Below are positions 56,092 through 64,000 of a stretch of DNA of 64,000 nt, one piece after another. Origin of the DNA: Periplaneta americana (taxonomy: Eukaryota; Arthropoda; Insecta; Blattodea; Blattidae); NCBI RefSeq assembly GCF_040183065.1, contig NC_091123.1:113062821-113126820 (forward strand), written 5' to 3'. The notes beneath the pieces were generated by a model. The model was not told the DNA's origin, made no database searches, and saw nothing but the letters and a program-made list of their open reading frames with translations. How positions within the stretch are numbered: position 1 is the first letter of the stretch; the number at the start of each line of letters is the position of its first letter. Made by a program: the position numbers and the translations under genes.

Positions 56092-56653
56092 AAGGGTGGA
56101 AGTGAAATAACCTTGAGGATTTTCAAAGCGAATAGTTCCTGTTGTATGTAACAAAAAAGTATACCACCATATTGTTGGAAAGTCTACAGTTTTTCTCAGA
56201 ATTTTCTTTTTTTTCGCAAATGTTTAACCCTCTTATTCGGCGACTATTGCGAGTAGGGTCGTGATTGTTATTCATATGGATAGAAAATCTAATAAAGAAT
56301 CATTTATCCCTTTGGCGTATTTCAATACCGTGGACGGTTATCCAGTAAATTTAATTTAAATTCCTCTAATTTGAAGTCCTGCCCAATTCGACCAACTTGT
56401 AACATTGTACACAGAAACGGAGAGGGGAGGAAGTTCACTAAGGCAGACAGACCTGAATTCGTTGACATATTACGTCTCTATTACGACAAGAAAGAGCAGT
56501 ATTTTGGCGGCGTGTTGCCAGACTGCTGAAACTTCCAACTTAATTTTCTAATTAACTGTGCATTTAATCACAAAACGTAATATAGGTTTTCTATTCATTT
56601 AAGTGTACCCTATCGCCCCTTTCAATCTGCAGGATTATTTCACTTCCATCCTG
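56092..56653 (-). mobile_element. 562-bp TA-flanked MITE, copy 1
   Basis: The right end, reverse-complemented, starts CAGGATGGAAGTGAAATAA; the left end starts AAGGGTGGAAGTGAAATAA. TA lies on both sides (56090-56091 and 56654-56655). The internal sequence, reverse-complemented, matches about 62112-62646 throughout (for example GATAGGGTACACTTAAATGA and TTGAAATACGCCAAAG). It is non-coding and probably Tc1/mariner-derived. Confidence 0.82.
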
Positions 56654-57059
56654 TATATGAAACGCAATTTATAAACAATCAATTTGTTTCCTGTGCTTCA
56701 TTTTAGCTATAATAAACCAAAATTGTTTCAGTTTTAAATTCTCTAGAGTATCGAATATAAAATGTTAAATTTAACCCTAATTTAACGTCTCTCATTTCAC
56801 TAACATTTATAAAGATTGCTACACATTTACGAATTAAAAAGTTTCATTTATAACAAGCGTAGAGGATGCGCTCTCTTTTTATTTCTTATTTTTATTATTA
56901 TTTTTTTTGCAATTATCCCCACTACGTGCTGACGATAACCTCTCTGACCGTCTGATTCTTATATTGTTTCTCTGACCTCTTGAGACGTACCCATATTTCA
57001 CTTAGGGCAGAGGGTTACAAACGCATACAAAAATTATGGAAAGACATGCAGTAATACTT

Positions 57060-57605
57060 TTGACAATATCTACCACAAATGTTATGGCCAAGGAAGTTTT
57101 AATAGGAAACATGAGTATCTTCTGCGGACCTCTAGAAAAAGAACTAAGGAAGAAACTAGAGAATTGCTTTGTATGGAGTGTAGCACTGCATGGGGCAGAA
57201 ACATGGACATTACGACGAAGTGAAGAGAAGCGAATAGAACCATTTGAAATGTGACTATGGAGAAGAATGGAACGTGTGAAGTAGACAGAATAAGAAATGA
57301 AGTTGTTTTGGAAAGAGTGAATAAAGAAAGAATTATACTGAAACAGATCAGGAATAGGAAAAGGAATTGGTTGGGTCGCTGACTGAGAAGAAATTGCCTA
57401 CTGAAGGATGCACTAGAAGGAATGGTGAACGGTAGAAGAGTTCGGGGCAGAAGAAGATATCAAATGATAGACGACATTAAGATATATGTATCGTATGAGG
57501 AGACAAAGAGGAAGGTAGAAAACAGGAAAGATTGGAGAAAGCTAAGTTTGCAGTGAAAGATCTGCCCTTGGGCAGAACAATGAATGAATGAATGAATGAA
57601 TACAT
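57060..57605 (+). pseudogene. LINE C-terminal fragment (third family) with (AATG)n tail
   Basis: VMAKEVLIGNMSIFCGPLEK, ELRKKLENCFVWSVALHGAE and TWTLRRSEEKRIEPFEM form the post-RT region. Beyond a TGA at 57252, shifted frames give W-RRMERVK, RKRNWLGR-like, a GRR-RGRRRYQMIDDIK-like block and DWRKL. The ending is a stop followed by AATGAATGAATGAATG, a tetranucleotide tail typical of RTE-type LINE 3' ends. The RT catalytic core is missing. Confidence 0.78.
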
Positions 57606-57839
57606 AAATTTTACCACTGAATCTTGAAAGAATGCTCAGTTGAATGGCTTATAGTTCACTTAATTCAGATTATTAATTTGTATTCCAATTTAATTGTTGC
57701 AGCATATCGAAAATATACTTAAACATAACATTACATAGGTGCGAGACCCATATAGGTAATTCACATGATCGTGTAACTGTAAAAGAACAATGCAATGTGT
57801 GTAATGAACTGCGTGCTATTTTTCATTGCCCTCACGTGA

Positions 57840-58385
57840 AGAAGTTGGAGGATCGAAAAGTAACGCAAAACCATTTTTTTACGGAATATTATTTTGGTTA
57901 GGACGTTCAAAGCTGGCAGATATTTAATTTGAATCTTGCGCTACAGTCAGCAATGGCTCGGTCAGGTGTCACCCTGGCGAAACAAGCAGAAACTACTGGG
58001 TAAAGATGGCGTGTGTGCTAGCATCGTCTACTTGTGAAGAACAGTGAGATGTAGTCAGTTTTTGGTGAGCAAAACAAAAAAGTCCGAGTGAAATCCACAG
58101 GGAAATGTTGGAGGTGTATGGTGCTGATTGTCTGGATCGTAGCAACATCTCCAGGTGGTGCAGGTTCTTCGAAGAAGGTCACCAACAAGCAAAGTGACCG
58201 ACTAGTGACCGCTGCAACACCACCCAATGTAAGAGGCATTGAGGCGGCAATCACCTACTCCACATTCCAGACTTCGCACCGTCTAACTTTCATCTCTTCG
58301 GACCAATGAAGAAATTCCCAGGAGGTCAACGATTCGGTTCGGATGAAGAGGTGAAATCAGCAGCGCGCAGGTGACTGTACGCCCA
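57840..58385 (+). pseudogene. mariner transposase, internally deleted
   Basis: The 5' end carries a mariner-like terminus (GGAGGATCGAAAAGTAACGC). Frame pieces give SPSEIHREMLEVYGADCLD and SNISRWCRFFEEGHQQAK, the N-terminal helix-turn-helix domain. The text then jumps to DFAPSNFHLFGPMKKFPGG and SDEEVKSAA, the C-terminal D-x-x-P-x-DxHLF catalytic block and following helix. Everything between, including the first two catalytic Asp residues, is deleted. The 3' TIR is replaced by a (GATAT)n array. Confidence 0.75.
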
Positions 58386-58400
58386 GAAAACGGAGTTTTG

Positions 58401-58490
58401 ATAAGATATGATATGATATGATATGATATGATATGATATGATATGATATGATATGATATGATATGATATGATATGATATGATATGATATA
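58401..58490. repeat. (GATAT)n pentanucleotide microsatellite
   Basis: About 18 perfect units. It explains the repetitive Ser-Tyr-His-Ile open frames on the minus strand. Confidence 0.97.
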
Positions 58491-58514
58491 ATTTTGATAT
58501 ATGATATATGATAT

Positions 58515-58630
58515 ACAGGGTGTTTCAAAAATACGGGGCATAATTTCAGGTATGTATTTCCCACATGTAGACAATCAAAATAGTTCATTACAACATGTGT
58601 CCGGAAATGCTTTATTTCCGAGTTTCTCAA
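58515..58630 (+). mobile_element. DNA-transposon terminal fragment
   Basis: ACAGGGTGTTTCAAAAATAC is a Tc1/mariner-type terminus widespread in insect genomes (from memory). About 100 bp of AT-rich element sequence follows, ending near CTTTATTTCCGAGTTTC. The other end is not found. Confidence 0.5.
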
Positions 58631-58634
58631 ATTT

Positions 58635-60935
58635 ACCTGCTCTTAATCATTATTTTCCAGCTAATTTCTCCAAAATTATTTGTTTACATTTCCATTTTCT
58701 CTATTTTACAACACATCACTTGCTATTTCCCCACTATTCTGCCCTCTATTCATTTACGTATTTAACTTTCTCTATTCACTTCACTCCTGAATTTCCTCTT
58801 TTACTACCTCTTTCCATCAATTTATTTCTATAATACTCCTACAATTATAGTACCCCTGATACTACTCCCAACTCACAATATTGAAAAACATGAAATATTT
58901 AATTTACTTAATTACACTTACAATATCTCTCTCTTCCACTTCACATTTGTGCAGATGTTTTTCCACTTTAATTTCCTTTTATTCATTAAAACGGAGTTTT
59001 ATCAACGAGGTGTACTGAATCTGGTGTCACGATGGGAGAAATATGTCGAGAGACTTGGTTCCTATGTAAAATTGTGCGTTACTTTTCGATCCTTCTATGT
59101 ACATTTTCTTGATAAACTAATGATGCCATTGGTCTCAAATTTTTACCAGATCTTACATATTGCCTTGTGATAATGAAACTCAGGTTTTATTTTTAGAACT
59201 TGAAAATTAGGTTAGTTTCATAATTTTATACATTCTGTCAAATTACTTTTTCCAAACTCTAATGTTTTAAAATATGACAAAACCGACACAGATTTCTCAA
59301 ATTGAGTAAAGAGTGAGTTTCTTCTAGCTGTATGAATATGTTATGATAAAAATTTAGAACCAATCAGATCATAGTTTACCAGGGAATTTGTATCTATGTG
59401 ATCTTATGTTTCAGTGTATTTTCGATTTGTTGCAACAATTAAACAAATTATTTAGAACAGATGAATAATCTAAATTAAGTGAACTGTATGTCATTCAATT
59501 CAGCTTTCTTTCGAGATTCAGTGATACAGTTATGTATGACTCTCATAAATATTGCGGTAGATACAGTCAAAAGTGTCAGTGCATGTTTTGTCATAATTTT
59601 TGCATGCGTTCATATCTCGCTGCTTTTAACTTTGTATAGAATTTGATTGTTTCAATTCTGTGTGTGTATAGTAGTTAAACATGTTCATAACATCTGTCGT
59701 GAAAAACATGTCATGTTAAAATCTAGATTGCGAGAATACCTGTCATGTACTGTATTTACAACTACAGCAACTTACAATAACCTTAATTATAACGAAATAA
59801 TGAAAAATGAACGTTGTCATCCTGCTATCGCAATTCATACAAATCAGATCTGAACACGCTAACGTTTTAATCATGGGGTCAACAAAAGAGCTATTACCGG
59901 AGCTCTATTAATAAAGGAGACAGCCTTAACGAGTTCGTGATTCGATCCAGCAAGCTTTCAAGTATGAAAGATGTGAAGGAAGTATGGCCGTGACGCTTGG
60001 AGTGACGAACGATTTAAACGTGTCAATGGATGGCCTACTTAAATTTGAAACTTTTCTTTGAGAAGAGAAATGTATCAGAGCTCGAGAGTAGCTTTAATCC
60101 ATTTCACGATGTCTTGGTTACTGAAGCAAAGAAGGTAGAAGAAAAACGAGTGACAAAAAGTTTTCGATCTCCTCGGACAAAATATACAGATGGCATGTTG
60201 AGATAATGGGCACTCCTTGTGGCGTCAGCTCAGTCTCTTTCCTGTTCCCCGGGGATAAAAACTAAGAATTACTCCCAACGGAGCTTTTCCGGTCGCTTGC
60301 ACGGAAAACTTTAGGAGTCTTTGGATATCTTAGTTACTGTTTTCACACGAAGTTCTGAATACGTGCACTATGACTTACAGTCCATGATTCAAAATTCCAT
60401 TAGAGTTATGAAGACAGCATGGCAACAGTTTTTAAATATGAACGCAGTTCGTAAATTATTACTGTTTAACTTTAACTAAGCATCACATCAAAACCTAGGC
60501 TGCTGTAGGTGGGATGAATGATTCAGTCGCAGCTTTGACAGTACATGGCAGCTTCGGTTGACGTTCCAATCTCATTAAAGGCATGTATGTCACTGCGATG
60601 TATTTGTTATATTGGGTTTTTCAAAAGTAAAGCATAATTGTAAATAAAATTGAATGAGAGGAATTTGCACAAAAGCTGAGATATTTTAAACTGTGAATTT
60701 AGAAAGGAATATTTGAATATTTTAATAATAATAATTTTATTGATCTCTTTTACAGGAAATTTAAATTTTCAAAATTTATAATTAACTCACTCTCGAAAAA
60801 GCGAAACCTCGTTTTCGAGAGTGTTCTTGCTGTTTTTGGGAACATAAAAGTACATTAAGCGCATTAAGATAATACCGTCGGTTTACAAGCAAAACACATT
60901 AAGTGAAAAATATTATTTTTGAAAAAAAAAAAGGG
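58635..60935. other. About 2.3 kb with no recognised gene
   Basis: No motif-bearing frame. The only structure is a hairpin at 60788-60823 (CACTCTCGAAAA with its complement TTTTCGAGAGTG). Confidence 0.4.
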
Positions 60936-60939
60936 CGTA

Positions 60940-61024
60940 TAATATTAATAATAAGAATAAAATAATAATAATAACAATAACAACAATAACAGTAACAATA
61001 ATAATAATATTAATAATAATAATA
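60940..61024. repeat. (AAT/AAC)n microsatellite
   Basis: Imperfect array of AAT and AAC trinucleotides. Confidence 0.85.
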
Positions 61025-61140
61025 TATTTTAGCTGGAAGAGTTAAGACCGTAAGACCTTCTCGTCCACTCAACCAGGATAAAATATACATACATATGAAT
61101 GAACTCACAAGCTACACAGTACACAACAATTTGATTTCGA
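61025..61140 (-). repeat. SINE/retroposon 3' fragment
   Basis: TATTTTAGCTGGAAGAGTTA, GACCGTAAGACCTTCTCGTC and CACTCAACCAGGATAAAATA abut the trinucleotide array, as for the tailed SINE at 25 kb. I recall this phrase as a common cockroach/termite repeat. Orientation is inferred from the tail. Confidence 0.5.
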
Positions 61141-61643
61141 TAAAAGTTACGTGTACACAAGTTACTTATAAAATTCTATGAACTATGCTTCTATTCTACT
61201 CAGAGTTAATTGAAAAACAGGTGACCGATTTGGATGAGTTTAGTTAAAAAAGTGTAAGTCTCCTTTTACCAAATCCTATCATCATCAGGATCTCAATTCC
61301 TCTATTTCATGTTAGCATCTTGTTTTATGGTGATTTCATTAGTAAAACAGTTTTAATAACACAATGACTAGCAAAATATATCAGAAACTAAATAGTTACC
61401 AACATAACAATAGCCAAGTGCCCCTATACAAAACAAAGTATTGCATAAAAACATACTATTCACATTATATAAAAACTAAGAAATACAGAATGTACTTTTA
61501 AAATGTTCTCAAAGACGTCAAAACTCCCAAACATAATTATATTTTCTTTTTGTCCAAAAACATTCCTTTCTAAATAGAAATGTTGATCTACATCTTACGA
61601 TGTTGGTGACGTATAAACGTCCGTTGATGTGACATATTAATGC

Positions 61644-61786
61644 ATTTAAATACTGTTATAGCCACAATCATGCCATGGTAGAGCGCCTGACAGGAGTACA
61701 GGAAGTCGCAGGTTCGAATCCCGATCGAGGTTGTGAAATTTTTCTTTCATACCATGGCATGATTGTGACTATAATAGTATTTAAAT
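61644..61786 (+). mobile_element. Foldback with tRNA-like Pol III core in the loop
   Basis: 37-nt arms at 61644-61680 and 61750-61786 are inverted copies with two differences (the arm contains CACAATCATGCCATGG). The 69-nt loop carries an A-box-like TGGTAGAGCGCCTGAC (starting in the arm) and a perfect B box, GGTTCGAATCCC. Total 143 bp. Confidence 0.75.
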
Positions 61787-62067
61787 TCAGAAATGTTGAC
61801 ATATTTAAGCTTTCCGTTCAAAATCTTCTCATTCAATTTTGATAGCAACTATGCATTACTTCTGAAAAATTCTATATTGAGAAAAGGCATTCTGCTCATC
61901 AACTTCAGGAAGCCTCCTGTGCTTATCAATTGCATAAGAATAACTAAAATTCATTACGACGTTATAGTTACTAAAACGAAAGAAGATAAATGTATTATAT
62001 GGATAAAAAAATTTGTAAAGATTTAGAGGTATAGAAATAGAAGTACATTACGTATATATAGGATATA

Positions 62068-62114
62068 GGCCTACATACATACATACATACATACATACAT
62101 ACATACATACATAG
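62068..62114. repeat. (ACAT)n microsatellite
   Basis: About 11 perfect ACAT units adjacent to MITE copy 2, replacing the outermost part of its left TIR. Confidence 0.93.
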
Positions 62115-62646
62115 AGTGAGATGACCTTCCTGATGGAAAGGGACGATAGGGTACACTTAAATGAATAGAAAACCTATATCCCATTTTGTGATTAAAAATA
62201 TGGTTCATTAGAAAATTAAGTTTGAAGTTTCAGCATTCCGGCAATATCTCCGCTAACACACTCTTCTCGTGATACAGATGTAAGAGGTCAACGAACTCAG
62301 TGTGTCTCGCTAAATGAGCTGCTCTCTGTCGCGACGTTGCAACCTATTCGCATTGTGCAGTGGCTTGAAATTAGAGGTTTTTAAAATTAAATTTACACGA
62401 AAACCGCACATGCTATTGAAATACGCCAAAGGTATAAATTATTCTTTATTAGATTTCGTATAGATATGGACAAAAAACGATTCCACTCGCAATAGTTCTC
62501 GAATGAGGTGTTAAAAAAAGCTTTTTTTTTTTCTGAAAAAAAAAAAAGCTATCAATTTTCCACCAATGATATTATAGTTTTTTTTTTGTTACATACAATG
62601 AGCTATTTGCTCTGAAAATCTGCAAGACTATTTCACTTCCACCATG
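62112..62646 (+). mobile_element. TA-flanked MITE, copy 2 (inverted relative to copy 1)
   Basis: GATAGGGTACACTTAAATGA, TTAGAAAATTAAGTTTGAAG and TTGAAATACGCCAAAGG reproduce the reverse complement of 56092-56653. The right TIR (ACTATTTCACTTCCACCATG) is followed by TA; the left is degraded next to the ACAT array. Poly-T/A stretches near 62520 are copy-specific. Confidence 0.8.
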
Positions 62647-62649
62647 TAT

Positions 62650-64000
62650 ATACCAAGGTAGACCGATAGGGCAGGAGAGATAGGTAGTGAAGTAGACAGA
62701 AAGATAGACATAACCTCAAAAATCAAATCAATTTTTTAGTCTAAACCTGGATTCCTTGTTAATGCTTCGGCCGACTGAATAGACAATTTAATTAAACACA
62801 TTCCTTTTCAACTCATCCCATTCCTAGCATACGAAAACATACACCTCGAAAGGCATCTCAAGCAGGCAGTGGAATTATATCGACGCAGATTGCGGAAGAC
62901 TAGTGTACCGAGAAAGCATAGTTTGAGAGTCGCTGGAGCGAACACACAGCGTCACAAATAAGCGCCGCTCGTGGTTACTGCCTCCACTCGACGATGACGA
63001 CGACAAACTCTCAGATCGACTATGATGTTAAGAAAGACTGAACGTTTTAGTATGTATTTACACAGTTACGTGTTCCTTTCCTTTTTAGTGCAAACATTTT
63101 CTTACGAAGGAACTGCTAATGAGCTCATATCGAGATCTTCGCTCAATCTGCGTGCACAGCAAATACTAAACAAATACAACAGTTAGCTGCTCAATTAAGG
63201 GTGTGAAAACGTACTTGGAATGTTGCATTAAGAAACAACGGTGCAATATGCGATACGCATTATCCTGAAGATTGCCTAACCTCTAGGCGCTCTCGACTTT
63301 GTCTCACTGAAGTCACTAAACATAAAAAACGCCATCTTGGCTTCCTATTACATGGGCAATACTATACAGATCATATTAGCTACTCTTTTTTTGTAACAAT
63401 TGCTCAGAAACTTCTCGTACGTGCTAATGGTAGGCCTACTAATAACAATTAGCTTTATTAATCCAGAATCAATTATAGTCCTATTTCACATACTCTTGTA
63501 TTATAATATATGTTCATGCTTTTCCGAGTATCTCATTTGTCTTAAACAATCAGACTCCTATATAAACAATAGTCTATTAGAACCTCTACTCAGTCGTCCG
63601 GATTAGCCTGGCGTAACGAGCCCAACAGAGTAGGCGGTGATTTAGGTATATGGTGCCGTACAATGTGCCGGTAATAGGTAATATGAAAACGTTATGTTTA
63701 TCTTATCTTTCATATATGAAAATGATTTCTACCTTCCTGAATTCACCATCACATCGGTGTAAAAAGTTCTGAAATCGCTTGATTTCATTTTATAGGTCTT
63801 CAAGCGTGTATGGATTATTCACATACACTTTCTGCTTAAATTCTCTCTCAGATAAAAATCACAAATTACATCCAGGGAACGAGATGGAGAACGTTTTCGA
63901 CTAATTACGCGATCTAACGATATAGCGGCTATATGTGCAGTGGAGTTATCCTGCTGGAAGTAAACATTAATTGTTTTTCATCTACAGAAGAAAAAAAAAC
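62650..64000. other. No recognised feature
   Basis: The last 1.35 kb shows no domain-bearing frame, tandem array or terminal repeat that I can support. Confidence 0.4.

Noticed and set aside
58283-58630. Minus-strand frames with Ser-Tyr-His-Ile repeats
   Set aside because: Created by the (GATAT)n array.
60788-60823. Hairpin resembling a rho-independent terminator
   Set aside because: Eukaryotic context, no U-tract and no adjacent gene; recorded only as a hairpin.

Overview
This window looks like repeat-rich intergenic (or very long intronic) DNA from a large insect genome. There is no operon-like coding density and no Shine-Dalgarno organisation. It holds many microsatellites, tRNA-derived SINEs, 5'-truncated LINEs and cut-and-paste DNA transposons with clear terminal inverted repeats (TIRs) and target-site duplications (TSDs). 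From memory, several SINE bodies and the non-LTR tails carrying a WAGHVAR...GRPRRRW motif resemble repeats common in cockroaches and termites. A blattodean such as Periplaneta is therefore my best guess, but that is inference. I found no convincing single-copy host gene: every protein homology I recognise belongs to a mobile element, and nearly all copies carry stops or frameshifts.

Layout. 0.8-3.7 kb: a small MITE, a second MITE carrying a defective pogo/Tigger element, a SINE and a LINE tail. 4.4-8.4 kb: two long-TIR elements, each with an arm split by a later insertion, and a SINE between them. 9.7-11.5 kb: a decayed RT + RNase H LINE interrupted by a short (CTAA)n-tailed retroposon, then a SINE. 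12.2-15.0 kb (minus strand): a decayed multi-exon DDE transposase-like gene whose intron phases still match. 15.6-27.2 kb: SINEs, a tRNA-like sequence, MITEs and microsatellites in otherwise featureless DNA. 28.9-30.8 kb: a mariner-like element with both ends, then a long SINE. 31.7-34.0 kb: small inverted-repeat elements, a LINE scrap and a Harbinger-like MITE.

34.3-37.6 kb is a nested stack. An outer hAT element (8-bp TSD) contains a Tc1/mariner-type MITE and a second hAT element (8-bp TSD), and the second hAT is itself split by a LINE with a 14-bp TSD. 38.7-42.1 kb is a 3.46-kb P element with both TIRs and a perfect 8-bp TSD. Its transposase retains the coiled coil, the RNase H-like region and the C-terminal catalytic motif, but no THAP domain is visible and the frame is broken. 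45.8-47.0 kb is another hAT relic. 47.6-49.8 kb is a 2.1-kb minisatellite with a 23-bp unit and higher-order structure. 52.0-53.3 kb is a decayed copy of a protein family I recall from arthropod repeats but cannot name, with a hAT MITE inserted in it. 54.2-62.7 kb holds two LINE fragments, an internally deleted mariner, an inverted pair of a 0.56-kb MITE, and a foldback whose loop carries a tRNA-like Pol III promoter.

The parts do not form a pathway. The window records successive transposition events whose relative order can be read from the nesting.
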